A DNA stretch of 64,000 bases from Phycisphaerae bacterium (GTDB lineage: Bacteria > Planctomycetota > Phycisphaerae > Sedimentisphaerales > Anaerobacaceae), in assembly GCA_017993835.1 (NCBI GenBank), contig JAGOLX010000022.1:1-64000 (forward strand), read 5' to 3'. Below the pieces are notes generated by a model. The model was not told the origin of the DNA. It saw only the letters and a program-made list of their open reading frames with translations, and ran no database searches. Position 1 is the first letter of the stretch. The number at the start of each line of letters is the position of its first letter. The position numbers and the translations under genes are program-made. This document shows, one piece after another, positions 54,901-62,116 of the stretch.

Positions 54901-55207
54901 AACCAACCGCATCACAGATATCTCCCCGCTGAGCCAGCTCACGAAGCTGAAAGTCCTGAATCTGAGGGACAACCCCCTTGCGGACTCCGCCTTCCCTCAG
55001 ATCAGCGGCCTGACGAGCCTGCTGGAGCTGGTGCTCAGGAATACGAACGACAGCGTACAGGACGTTCCCAACGCATGGCCGACGAGTCTCACGAGGCTGG
55101 TGAACCTGGACCTGCGAGGCAACGACGGCCTGCGCCTGAGCGATACCCATGTCGGGTTGATGAAAACGATCTGTGTGAGCAATGGCGGCACACTCGCGGT
55201 GGACTGA
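51998..55207 (+). CDS. Secreted multi-domain protein: 14 RCC1 repeats, two B-repeats, leucine-rich repeats
   Basis: 1069 residues from ATG 51998 (GGAGGAG upstream). Signal peptide to about residue 25. Residues about 30-755 contain exactly 14 W-G-x-N/D repeat marks (AWGYN, GWGDD, AWGRN, TWGNN ...), fitting two seven-bladed RCC1 propellers. The second copies the first: SIAAGADYSLALDDGGLVYTWG recurs as SIAAGADYSVAVDDSGLVYTWG about 313 residues later. Then come two InlB-type B-repeats (NPAEGGTIDVTRGQIFFGE, VQGHGTVVPAAGSHSYVIG) and a C-terminal leucine-rich repeat block (LTWLDLKTNRITDISPLSQL). It looks like an adhesion or surface-binding protein. No sorting tail. Co-transcribed with a beta-barrel gene 25 bases downstream. 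Confidence 0.9.
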   Translation: MSAGHEASICSLVSLLLAAAIGGTGLGAGAGQMAGGDFSIVVKPDGTAWAWGYNADGELGNGATVSSPVPVQVGKTVWAGRKVVAVASGLCHTLAIVDNGDGTSSIYGWGDDSHSQIAHGGIDSSTPVLISDSTWSGKEVLAVACGDYHSLVLLTDNGATEVWAWGRNVSGQLGLGVFSLAVSTPTRITGLDARTITSIAAGADYSLALDDGGLVYTWGNNSHGQLGDGSHTDRSVPQSMAGLSGIDGVGAGGDFCVAWSLRTNTAWAWGRNDRGQLCLGNDTTDKLTPVYVADLDVIGTITDIRAGQSHAIALIAGGVYAWGDNTAGKLALPSDSTPYRSTPVEVMGGWSEVAAIGVGKDHSFVRDANGLVWTWGSNTYGQLGTGNAGTLVTAESLGLSDIKDVPAAGGKHNLVLVTDATDGKKKVQSWGDNACGQLGIGPAPSVVSAPVLTAPEQEADSVAAGDNHSLALFKSRVWAWGDNTYGQLGLGTHVGVDTPTAIAGLSAQTIVSIAAGADYSVAVDDSGLVYTWGDNSHGQLGDPSRADGSIPQSIASLFGVEGVAAGADFCFVWSTATNAVWAWGNNDHGQLCLGNTTNEPACVSVTELPALGTITDIHAGQSHALALVEGVVYAWGNNAAGQLGLPNSTAHRTTPIPVSNLPSDIVKIAAGSNHSLAIDSTGRLYGWGDNSSGQLGAGVLVVETPREIALPSGTIAADVAAGSELTLVLADTGEVFVFGNWLGHSDDTGVDSVHSFPASLELAVNPAEGGTIDVTRGQIFFGETIEVAVTPSDPYRLDSWTGSAVTAGLVDANAPEVVSFPIDRDGYTLQANLINTCTLTIQVQGHGTVVPAAGSHSYVIGTTIFCTAKPDPDYHVMWQSTCPIAGQETSKTVSFEITGDCTLTAVFDVNMPTFVDPNLKDAVAATLGVAEPNVIDMSNLTKLIATGNGIVDLTGLESATNLTWLDLKTNRITDISPLSQLTKLKVLNLRDNPLADSAFPQISGLTSLLELVLRNTNDSVQDVPNAWPTSLTRLVNLDLRGNDGLRLSDTHVGLMKTICVSNGGTLAVD

Positions 55208-55232
55208 CCGCGGAGGCAAAAGGAGAGAATTC

Positions 55233-55907
55233 ATGAAACGATCCGTCTTTGTGTGTTTGGTGCTGGCGAGCCTGTTTTCGGGGAGCGCCTTGGCTGGGGA
55301 GTGGGAGTTCACAGGCGCGATGAACAACTTCTTTCCCAGCGACGACGTCTGGGAGGGCTATGCCATCGGGGGCGAGGTCCGCGGCGCCTACTGGCTGACG
55401 CCTCAATGGGGTGTCGGACTCGCGGGTGGACTGACGAACTGGGACGCAGACGACAATACCGAAGTGATCTCCCGAAATGAGGAGCTGGGCACACAGGTCA
55501 GTCTAACGTCAGGGGGAGATGTCACGTACCTCCCGTTTGGAATCTCCGCCATGGCGAGGTTCGGGACGACCGCCAAGAACAGACTCAACGGTTATGCCGA
55601 GGTCGGCCTGCGATACATGTTCAGTGATTCAGACATGCAGGTCAAGCGGACGGCAACCTTCGCCAGCGATGATCCCATCGTCGAATGCCACGAGATCGAT
55701 TGCGACGACGGCATCGTGGCTCGCATCGGCGGAGGCGTCGAGTGGGCACTGAACGACGCGGACCACCCGGTGAAGCTGGTGCTCGTCGGCGGCTATCAGT
55801 TCGATCTGGACAAGGGCGACGCCACCGAGGACCAGTGGGACATCGACGAGGAATTGAGCCTGGAAGCCTTCTACATCGATCTTGGCCTGGTTGTCCCGAT
55901 TCACTGA
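55233..55907 (+). CDS. Outer-membrane beta-barrel protein
   Basis: 224 residues from ATG 55233 (AAAAGGAG upstream). Signal peptide to about residue 21 (LASLFSGSALAG). The rest alternates hydrophobic and polar residues with aromatic girdles in about eight strands (YAIGGEVRGAYWLTPQWGVG, VGLRYMFSD, VLVGGYQFDLD, LSLEAFYIDLGLVVPIH), as in eight-stranded OmpW/OMP_b-brl proteins. An acidic, Cys-pair loop (VECHEIDCDDG) is probably outside. It may anchor or present the RCC1 protein encoded 25 bases upstream. Confidence 0.85.
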   Translation: MKRSVFVCLVLASLFSGSALAGEWEFTGAMNNFFPSDDVWEGYAIGGEVRGAYWLTPQWGVGLAGGLTNWDADDNTEVISRNEELGTQVSLTSGGDVTYLPFGISAMARFGTTAKNRLNGYAEVGLRYMFSDSDMQVKRTATFASDDPIVECHEIDCDDGIVARIGGGVEWALNDADHPVKLVLVGGYQFDLDKGDATEDQWDIDEELSLEAFYIDLGLVVPIH

Positions 55908-55948
55908 AGCAGGCGCGGACGTCGCGTCTTGGCACGGACGCGGACCCA

Positions 55949-56521
55949 TCAGCGACCCGCCAGGTCGGCCAGCAGGCGTTGGAGAAGCTCCATCGGCATG
56001 CCCATCACGTTGGTGAAGCTGCCTTCGATCCGTTCGACGAAAGCGTCGCCCACCTCCTGGATGGCGTAGGCGCCGGCCTTTCCCTCCCACCCGCGGCCTG
56101 CGACATGCGTGGCGATCTGCGACTCCGTGAGTCGGCGGGGATAGACGGTGGTAACCTCGGAGCAGATGATCTCGATCCCCCTGCTGAGCCCAATGAGGGC
56201 AAGGCCCGTGATGACAAGGTGCGGCTTGCTGAAGAGCGATCTAGTGATCTGCTCGGCCGTCCGGGCATCGGCCGCCTTGCCGATCACCTGGCCGTCGAGG
56301 TCGCACAGCGTGTCGGCGCCGATGACCAAGGCGTCGCGAAAATCCGGGGCAACGCTCCGAGCCTTTGCCGCCGCCAATTCCTCGGCGTATCCCCTCACCG
56401 TCGCCGCCGTGCGAGGGATCGTGGATTCGTCGATCTTCGGCGCGACGGCCCGAAAGGCATAGCCGGCCTCCGTGAGGAGTTGCCTGCGCCGCGGGGAGGT
56501 CGAGGCCAGAATCATCTGCAT
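55949..56521 (-). CDS. maf: Maf-family nucleotide pyrophosphatase
   Basis: 190 residues. Family motifs: ILASTSPRRRQLLTEAG at the N-terminus, the KIDEST acidic patch, VIGADTLCDLDGQVIGKA, and the YAIQEVGDAFVERIEGSFTNVMGMP end. Hydrolyses (d)NTPs, probably non-canonical ones, to monophosphates. Cytoplasmic. A promoter TTGACG-N18-TATATA lies upstream with a leader of about 110 bases. Convergent with the outer-membrane protein gene. Confidence 0.95.
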   Translation of the reverse strand: MQMILASTSPRRRQLLTEAGYAFRAVAPKIDESTIPRTAATVRGYAEELAAAKARSVAPDFRDALVIGADTLCDLDGQVIGKAADARTAEQITRSLFSKPHLVITGLALIGLSRGIEIICSEVTTVYPRRLTESQIATHVAGRGWEGKAGAYAIQEVGDAFVERIEGSFTNVMGMPMELLQRLLADLAGR

Positions 56522-56635
56522 GACGTCAAACCCGAATCACCAAACGTGGAAGCCCGAACGAACCCGATGACCGAAACCGAAGGCTCCAGGCGAAGTCAGC
56601 CGCCGGCCTTGGCGGTTTCTGTCACGGAGCACTCG

Positions 56636-56665
56636 TATATAGACGCATTTGCCCTCCGGCGTCAA
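56636..56665 (-). promoter_or_regulatory. Promoter of maf
   Basis: Minus strand TTGACG - 18 bases - TATATA; predicted start near 56629. Confidence 0.65.
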
Positions 56666-56689
56666 GTCGGACCGCGCCGGCGCGCTCTT

Positions 56690-57793
56690 TCACCTGCGTC
56701 CCGATTGGGTGGCCACGTACCGGTCGTCTCCCACGACCGGCGCAAAGGACAAGTTGTCGACGAGCCGGTGGCAGAAGGCCAGATACTCGCGATCGAGCTG
56801 TTCGACGTCGCTCGCGACGTAGTGTGCGAACAGTTGCGTTCCGACCGTCCGATTCCAGGGGATTGTCCGCGGAATGTTGCGGTTCTCCGCGGTCGCCTGA
56901 TTCGCACCGTCGAGGGGCCAGTTCCCCAGGAGCCCGTCGTGGAGGAGCCGGCGGTACGTCTCCAGACGCCGGCCGCAGTCCGCCTCGCGGAGAAAACGGA
57001 TCAAGGCATAAGACTGGCTGTAGAACGCCATGACCACCTCGGCCTGGTCCGTCGCGAGCACCTCGCCAGGACTGGTTGAGATCAGGTCGTGCAGGGGGAT
57101 CTGCTTCGAGTGCTTGAGGGTCTCCTTAAGGGCTCCGAGACGCTGGACATTCGCCCCCGGCTCGAAGCGGAACAAGCCCTGCTCGTAGACACTGGCTTCG
57201 AAGAGCATGGCGACGCCCTCATCCAGCCAGCTTGGCAGGCGGTATTTGAAATGCCGGTTGTTGAACTGGTGCCAACCCTCATGCCCGATGGCGGCCAGCG
57301 TCCGCCTGGGACCGATGTCATAGACGACGCAGGCGCCGTTGAGGTAATAGGCGCCCGTCTGGATCTTGCAGAACACGGGAGCCTGCTCGCCTGCAAAGGC
57401 GTAGGTGAAATCCTCCCATTGCTGACGGTCGGCAAACAGGTAGATGGTGAACCTGCTGGAGGTCTCGATGGGTTGGGCCAGTTGGTCGTTGTAGCCGCGG
57501 TAGGCCGACTCGACGAAGCCGGGGACCATCCGCAGGATCAACGGCTGCTGGATCGTGGTGAAGATCTCGTAGTGGTCCGTCAGGAGCTTCAGTCCTGGAC
57601 CGGACTGGCCGTTCCAGGGTTCGACCGCCACGAGCGCCGGCAGATTCTCGCTGTGCAGATGGTCCAACACCGTGGGGGCGACTTGCGACGAACCAGTGCC
57701 GCGCGCAATGTCGACGCGATCAGCGCCCCTCCCGGCGCAGCCCGCCAGCGCGAACGCCGCCACGATGGCGACGGATACCCACGTCCGAGCCAT
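56690..57793 (-). CDS. Zinc-protease-like lipoprotein (DUF1570-type)
   Basis: 367 residues from ATG 57793 (GGGAGGAGGG upstream). Signal peptide with lipobox LAGC (Cys19). The HExxH metal site is HEGWHQF (His171, Glu172, His175) and the third ligand is probably Glu192 in LPSWLDEGVAMLFE, the gluzincin spacing. In planctomycetes DUF1570-like proteins are exported putative peptidases of unknown substrate. Lipid-anchored to the periplasmic side. The gene is followed by maf with a 168-base gap that contains the maf promoter, so it is transcribed separately. Confidence 0.85.
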   Translation of the reverse strand: MARTWVSVAIVAAFALAGCAGRGADRVDIARGTGSSQVAPTVLDHLHSENLPALVAVEPWNGQSGPGLKLLTDHYEIFTTIQQPLILRMVPGFVESAYRGYNDQLAQPIETSSRFTIYLFADRQQWEDFTYAFAGEQAPVFCKIQTGAYYLNGACVVYDIGPRRTLAAIGHEGWHQFNNRHFKYRLPSWLDEGVAMLFEASVYEQGLFRFEPGANVQRLGALKETLKHSKQIPLHDLISTSPGEVLATDQAEVVMAFYSQSYALIRFLREADCGRRLETYRRLLHDGLLGNWPLDGANQATAENRNIPRTIPWNRTVGTQLFAHYVASDVEQLDREYLAFCHRLVDNLSFAPVVGDDRYVATQSGRR

Positions 57794-57930
57794 GTACCCT
57801 CCTCCCTGTTTCCATGCTTCTCGATCACCCTGAGGTCCGCTAATCACGCAGACCTCGATCTATCCAAAGTATAACAAATCGGAGCGTCAGGAGCACGTCC
57901 GCGGCCGGCGTATGCGCCGACCAGTTCGCA

Positions 57931-58491
57931 TCAGAGACTCCTCGCAGGCGCGTCGAAGACCTCGGCGGTGAAGAGGTACACTTCGGTGTCGGGGTCCTTC
58001 CAGGCGTCCGCAGGCAGTCCTGCCTTGTGGAAGCAGCAGTAGGACAGGAACTCCTCTCGGGTCCAGCCAGTCTCCGTAGCCACCTGCGGGAGGAAACAGC
58101 CGGAGGCGAAGCCCCGCTTGATATAGACCCCATGCACCCCGAGTTCAAGGCTCAGCGGGTCTTCCGTCCGCTCGAGCGGCGATAAGACGGAAATCTCGAT
58201 GTGCAGATCGTCCAGTTCGCGGGCCGCAATCCGTCGCCCGGAGAAACGCGGGTCCCGGGCCACCGAGGCTTCCGCCATTTCCGACACCAATTCGATCAAG
58301 GGGCGATCCGAGGTGAACTGGCCGATACAACCCCTCAGATTGTCGTGGGTCTTCAGGGTGACGAAACACCCGCAGGGAGCGTTGAGCACAGGATCGTCAG
58401 ACGACGCTTGAGGTAGCGGCGTCCCGCAGACCACCGCCCGCACGGTATCCCGCGCGATTCGCAAGAGCGTGTTCTTCTGTGCCTCATCCAT
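57931..58491 (-). CDS. AMMECR1-domain protein (AmmeMemoRadiSam system protein A-like)
   Basis: 186 residues from ATG 58491 (MDEAQKNTLLRIARDTV). The AMMECR1 fold shows CGCFVTLKTHDNLRGCIGQF, EMAEASVARDPRFSGRRI, LHIEISVLSPLE and the late GFASGCFLPQVATETGWTRE. Members accompany Memo and a radical-SAM enzyme in the AmmeMemoRadiSam set, whose reaction is unknown; neither partner is in this window. It follows the yqaA-like gene by 62 bases. Weak ribosome site. Confidence 0.9.
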   Translation of the reverse strand: MDEAQKNTLLRIARDTVRAVVCGTPLPQASSDDPVLNAPCGCFVTLKTHDNLRGCIGQFTSDRPLIELVSEMAEASVARDPRFSGRRIAARELDDLHIEISVLSPLERTEDPLSLELGVHGVYIKRGFASGCFLPQVATETGWTREEFLSYCCFHKAGLPADAWKDPDTEVYLFTAEVFDAPARSL

Positions 58492-58553
58492 GGCAGTTGT
58501 ACCCCAAGCTGCACCCCTGCTGGGGTCCTGAAAAACGCAGGGTTGGGCCCTGC

Positions 58554-59201
58554 TCAATGGACCCATTTTATCACGAGGAACCCGCCGATCAAGAGTGCGA
58601 CGAAGGCCAGCGAGAACCAGTTGAAATACTTCTCGATGACAGGACGGATCGCTTCGCCCTTCCAGCCCATCAGGCCGGCGACTATAAAGAACCGGGTGGA
58701 CCGGCTCAACGCCGAAGCCACGATGAAGCCGGGGAAGCTGATGCCCGCCACACCGGCGGAAATCGTGCAGACCTTATAGGGCAGCGGCGTGAACCCGCAG
58801 GTGAAAACCACCCAGAAGTCATACTTCGCGTACCAGCCCTGGAACTTGGCGAAGTTCTCCGGCGTCAGACCGACGGATCCCAGATGGGCGAAGACCCACG
58901 GTCCGATCGCCTCCCAGAGGAAGGTGCCGATCCCGTAGCCCAGAATGCCCCCGAGAACCGAGGCAATCGAGCAGGCCAGCGCGAACCGCACCCACTTGCG
59001 AGGCGATCCCAGAGACAAGGGGGCCAGCAGGACATCCGGCGGAACGGGGAAGAAACTCGACTCCGCGAAACTCAGGACGAAAAGCGCGACCGTGCCGTAG
59101 GGCGTGTTCGCAAAATGGATCACCCAGTCGTAAAGCCGTCGGTGCCAATGCCACCACACGACCTTGTCCCCACAGATGGATTCCCTGGCAGTTTCAGTCA
59201 T
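58554..59201 (-). CDS. YqaA-like DedA-type membrane protein
   Basis: 215 residues with four to five membrane helices. Re-entrant motif FAESSFFPVPPDVLLAPLSL, GGILGYGIGTFLWE, and FTPLPYKVCTISAGVAGI with the Pro/Gly-rich turn of the VTT/SNARE-associated (DedA, YqaA) family, implicated in lipid flipping or ion homeostasis. The N-terminus (MTETARESICGDKVVWWHWH) is cytoplasmic. Near-consensus promoter at 59232-59260; co-transcribed with the AMMECR1 gene. Confidence 0.9.
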   Translation of the reverse strand: MTETARESICGDKVVWWHWHRRLYDWVIHFANTPYGTVALFVLSFAESSFFPVPPDVLLAPLSLGSPRKWVRFALACSIASVLGGILGYGIGTFLWEAIGPWVFAHLGSVGLTPENFAKFQGWYAKYDFWVVFTCGFTPLPYKVCTISAGVAGISFPGFIVASALSRSTRFFIVAGLMGWKGEAIRPVIEKYFNWFSLAFVALLIGGFLVIKWVH

Positions 59202-59231
59202 TCAAGCCTCATCTGCATCGATAAAGCATTG

Positions 59232-59260
59232 AAGATACGAGGCGATCCGTGTAATGTCAA
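59232..59260 (-). promoter_or_regulatory. Promoter of the yqaA-like - AMMECR1 operon
   Basis: Minus strand TTGACA - 17 bases - TATCTT; predicted start near 59225, leader about 25 bases. Confidence 0.8.
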
Positions 59261-59343
59261 CACGCGACCACGCGGGTGGCGCAAGCCGGGTGCATAACGG
59301 TAGTTGCAGCCTCCCGCAGAGTGACGAAGTGTTGCCCCGACTC

Positions 59344-59430
59344 TGTCATTCCTGCGCCAAGCAGGAATCCAGGGACCGTGGGACCGGGCGCGACCTGGAG
59401 AGTGGATTCCCCGCTTCGCGGAAATGACAC
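59344..59430. repeat. ATTCC-type compound hairpin repeat
   Basis: TGTCATTCCTGC-gccaa-GCAGGAATCCAG faces CTGGAGAGTGGATTCCCCGC-ttc-GCGGAAATGACA, so each arm is a hairpin and the arms also pair with each other. It belongs to the same family as 30139-30158; a further half copy (GGGAATGAC) lies at 59441-59449. The 356-base gap 59202-59557 otherwise holds the yqaA promoter and the palindrome at 59475. Confidence 0.7.
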
Positions 59431-59474
59431 GACGGGAGGCGGGAATGACGTTCCAGGGTTTGCATGAACCCTTG

Positions 59475-59488
59475 TTGCACGCGTGCAA
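59475..59488 (+). promoter_or_regulatory. 14-bp perfect palindrome upstream of ispE
   Basis: TTGCACGCGTGCAA, about 70 bases before the ispE ATG. Its size and symmetry suit a dimeric repressor's operator. No regulator is encoded nearby, so this is a suggestion only. Confidence 0.35.
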
Positions 59489-59557
59489 ATGCGGTCATGC
59501 ACACGTGGAAGGCGGACACCGGACGAAGTCCCCCTGCTGTTAGGATGCAATTGATTC

Positions 59558-60457
59558 ATGAGTGACGTGCGACAATTCGAGCCTTCCGGCGACGGGCTGC
59601 TGGTCCGGGCCCCTGCCAAGATCAACCTGAGTTTGCTGATCGCCGGAAGGCGGCCGGACGGCTACCACAACATCGAGACCGTGATGGCCAAGATCGACTG
59701 GTTCGACGAAATCTCGATCCAGTCGGGAGAAGCGGGCGTCGAGTTCGCCTGCCAGGGTCCCTGCTGGGCGCCGGGGGACCAGACAAACCTCGTCTACAAG
59801 GCTGCTGATCTGATTCTGAGCGATTGCGGCAGGAAAGCCAACGTGCGTTTGACCTTGACGAAGAACATCCCTGCCGGCTCGGGGCTCGGCTCCGGCAGCA
59901 GCGATGCCGCCGCGACATTGGCGGGCCTGAACACATACCTGAACCTCGGTCTGCCGAAACCTCGGCTGATCGACCTCGCCTCCCGTCTCGGCAGCGACGT
60001 CGCATTCTTTCTCAACAGGCCGCTGGCCTACTGCACAGGGCGCGGGGAGAGGATTTCCGAACTGCCGGGCGAATTCGCTTTCGCGGTCGTGCTGATTCTG
60101 CCAAACATAAACTCTTCCACGAAAGAGGTTTACGCTCACTATACTCACGATCCAGTCCTCTATCGCAAACTGCGCGATCGGATCGCGACTCATATCGACG
60201 AAAACAGGATTGATTTATTGGCCGGGATGTGCGCAAATATGCTGGAAGGCAGTTGCTTTCGCCTGTACGAGGAACTTGGAGACGTAAAGGAAGCTGTCCA
60301 GCGACTTGGCTTGGGGCCCGTTTGCCTTAGTGGCAGCGGTTCTGCTATGTTCTGCCTGCCTGCCAGCACGGATGCGCACAGACTCGAATCGCTGCGGGAC
60401 CTCATCGCCGAGAGGACAGGCTGCAAGACCATTGTTGTGAGGAACAACCCATGGTGA
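59558..60457 (+). CDS. ispE: 4-diphosphocytidyl-2-C-methyl-D-erythritol kinase
   Basis: 299 residues of the GHMP-kinase superfamily. N-terminal APAKINLSLLIAGRRPDGYH with the catalytic Lys and His region, the glycine-rich ATP loop PAGSGLGSGSSDAAA (about 107-121) and the C-terminal CLSGSGSAMFC motif. It phosphorylates CDP-methylerythritol in the MEP route to isoprenoids. It precedes spoVG by 21 bases, recalling the ispE...spoVG neighbourhood of Bacilli. A poor ribosome site is present at ATG 59558 (no clear AGGAG). Confidence 0.95.
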   Translation: MSDVRQFEPSGDGLLVRAPAKINLSLLIAGRRPDGYHNIETVMAKIDWFDEISIQSGEAGVEFACQGPCWAPGDQTNLVYKAADLILSDCGRKANVRLTLTKNIPAGSGLGSGSSDAAATLAGLNTYLNLGLPKPRLIDLASRLGSDVAFFLNRPLAYCTGRGERISELPGEFAFAVVLILPNINSSTKEVYAHYTHDPVLYRKLRDRIATHIDENRIDLLAGMCANMLEGSCFRLYEELGDVKEAVQRLGLGPVCLSGSGSAMFCLPASTDAHRLESLRDLIAERTGCKTIVVRNNPW

Positions 60458-60478
60458 CCTTTTCGGCGAGGCGCAGAC

Positions 60479-60934
60479 ATGAGAATAACGGAGGTTCGCG
60501 TCAGGCTCGTCACCAACGGTGAGAACCGGCTCAAGGCGTTCTGCTCCATGACGCTCGACCACGAGTTTGTGGTTCGGGACATCAAAGTCATAGAGGGAAC
60601 CGGCGGGTACTTCGTCGCCATGCCGTCGCGGAAGATGTGCGATCACTGTCAGACCTGCGGCGGCAAGAACCATCTCAAGGCCAGGTACTGCAACGGTTGC
60701 GGCAAACCTCTACCGCCCAACCGCATCCAGAGGAACCCCGCCGGCGAGGCCGTGCTGCACGCGGACATCGCACATCCCATCAACGCAGAATGCCGCCGGA
60801 GGATACACGAGCAACTGGTTGCCGCCTATGAACAAGAAGTGAAGAAGTCCAAAGAGCCGGGATATAGGCCCCCAGAATTGGACGAATCCGACGACGACGC
60901 GATGGGGTCGCCTCAATGGGAAACACAGGTCTAG
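60479..60934 (+). CDS. spoVG: SpoVG-family protein with an inserted zinc ribbon
   Basis: 151 residues; ordinary SpoVG is about 95. The N-terminus MRITEVRVRLVTNGENRLKA with DHEFVVRDIKVIEGTGGYFVAMPSRK is the SpoVG fold. Immediately after it, Cys57/Cys60 and Cys71/Cys74 (CQTCGG...CNGCGK; Cys54 may also bind) form a ribbon, then LHADIAHPINAECRRRIHEQ resumes the SpoVG C-terminal helix, followed by an acidic tail. SpoVG proteins bind DNA or RNA and act as global regulators; the ribbon may change specificity. Downstream of ispE. Confidence 0.9.
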   Translation: MRITEVRVRLVTNGENRLKAFCSMTLDHEFVVRDIKVIEGTGGYFVAMPSRKMCDHCQTCGGKNHLKARYCNGCGKPLPPNRIQRNPAGEAVLHADIAHPINAECRRRIHEQLVAAYEQEVKKSKEPGYRPPELDESDDDAMGSPQWETQV

Positions 60935-60935
60935 G

Positions 60936-61217
60936 TCAGGCAATCAGGTCCTCCAAGACCTTGTCAAGTGCCATATCGAGCCGATCCGCCACGTCGTATC
61001 GGCCCTCGGTGATCTGACGACGAAGACGAAGGACCTTCTGGCGACGCACTTCAGGTAAAGAGGCTATCCTCTCCAGCACTTGCCCCAGCGGTGTATGATG
61101 TATGTTCTCGAGGATCTGCTCCATGACCATATCCTTGTCCTGAGAAAGCCCCATATCGAGAGGATTCGACCATTGCCGGCCTTCTTCCGCGAAACCACCT
61201 GAACCATGCTGCCGCAT
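60936..61217 (-). CDS. FlgM-like (anti-sigma-28) small protein
   Basis: The conserved part is the C-terminal ~55 residues: ERIASLPEVRRQKVLRLRRQ and EGRYDVADRLDMALDKVLED, resembling the sigma-28-binding half of FlgM (xLPxVRxxKVxxLRxxIxxGxYxV...). The start is uncertain: ATG 61217 (GGGTGG upstream, 93 residues) is taken here, but ATGs at 61265 and 61130 (AGGA 7 bases upstream) are open. No flagellar gene is in the window. It ends only 1 base from the convergent spoVG stop. Function as an anti-sigma factor is inferred from the pattern alone. Confidence 0.6.
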   Translation of the reverse strand: MRQHGSGGFAEEGRQWSNPLDMGLSQDKDMVMEQILENIHHTPLGQVLERIASLPEVRRQKVLRLRRQITEGRYDVADRLDMALDKVLEDLIA

Positions 61218-61613
61218 GTGCGCCACCCTGCCAAAAACCTTGCTCGACCTGGGTCGCCCTATCATTCCGGGCAGAACCCTGTTTCATACTACATGTTGTG
61301 TGCTCGATCTTTCTCCATCAAGCTCATGTCGCTACTGATATCGACATAGTCATTTGGAAAACTTTAGAGAAGTTCCCTTATAGGCAAGCGACTTTGTGTG
61401 GAAAATGCAGGGCTCTGCAGGCATCCACAGGACTGGCATGACGGTTCAACGCGAGAGAAGTGATGTTTGAGTCGCCCCCGGCCCAGTCTCGCGGCCGCCC
61501 GATTGTGGAAAATGGGGGACCTACTACATATAGTGATACGCACGCACTGAAGGGTGTTAATCAAGGTCGTTTCGGCAAGAAGCGTACCCTGGGAATCGGC
61601 TGGTTGAATCCCC
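61218..61613. other. 396-base intergenic region
   Basis: Between the FlgM-like gene and the end of the type II secretion operon. It holds the sigma-28-like motif (61338-61366), and otherwise AT-richer sequence than its neighbours with no recognisable gene. Confidence 0.5.
61338..61366 (-). promoter_or_regulatory. Sigma-28-like promoter motif upstream of the FlgM-like gene
   Basis: Minus strand TAAAGTTT - 13 bases - GTCGATAT. The enterobacterial sigma-28 consensus is TAAAGTTT - 11 - GCCGATAA; the -35 is identical and the -10 matches 6 of 8, but the spacer is 2 bases too long. Confidence 0.3.
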
Positions 61614-62114
61614 TCAATAGTAATAGATAAAGTTGAGATCCACGTCCCACTGGTCGGGCATGCCCTTCTTCTTGGACAACTCGATCTTGTCGCACGTCAG
61701 GTTCACCCAGGTCGATTGCATGGTTGAAAGGAACTTCGCCGCCTGCACGATGCCCACGTCCTTGAGTTTGACCATGGCGTCTTGTCGTTTCTTGCCGGCC
61801 ATCACGATGATGTTCTGCACGCTCAGGCTGTGGTTGCTGGGCAAGATGCCACACAGGTTGGCCTCCCGGTCGACCGCCCTGGCGTAGGCGAATTCCCCCG
61901 CGACGTGATTGGGATCGCCCTTGTTCATTCGCTGCGGGTCGATCGTCAGGATCTCCTGGATGTTCACCGCGCCCTCAATCAGCAGGTCGCAGTCGGCATC
62001 GCAAGCCCGTTCCGCAGTCGGCAGATACACAGCCCACACCAGCAACGGCCACAGGCCGACCAATACCGGGATCAAGACGTAGTATAGAATCGGATTTCGG
62101 TGAATATCGCGCAT
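61614..62114 (-). CDS. GspM/PilO-like type II secretion assembly protein
   Basis: 166 residues: a short N-terminus, one membrane helix (about 10-30, YYVLIPVLVGLWPLLVWAVY), then a periplasmic alpha/beta domain ending KIELSKKKGMPDQWDVDLNF. The position after gspK- and gspL-like genes and the one-helix-plus-ferredoxin-like layout fit GspM/PilO, which couples the cytoplasmic platform to the pseudopilus. Primary-sequence similarity is weak. It begins 2 bases after the gspL-like stop. Confidence 0.65.
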   Translation of the reverse strand: MRDIHRNPILYYVLIPVLVGLWPLLVWAVYLPTAERACDADCDLLIEGAVNIQEILTIDPQRMNKGDPNHVAGEFAYARAVDREANLCGILPSNHSLSVQNIIVMAGKKRQDAMVKLKDVGIVQAAKFLSTMQSTWVNLTCDKIELSKKKGMPDQWDVDLNFIYYY

Positions 62115-62116
62115 GG

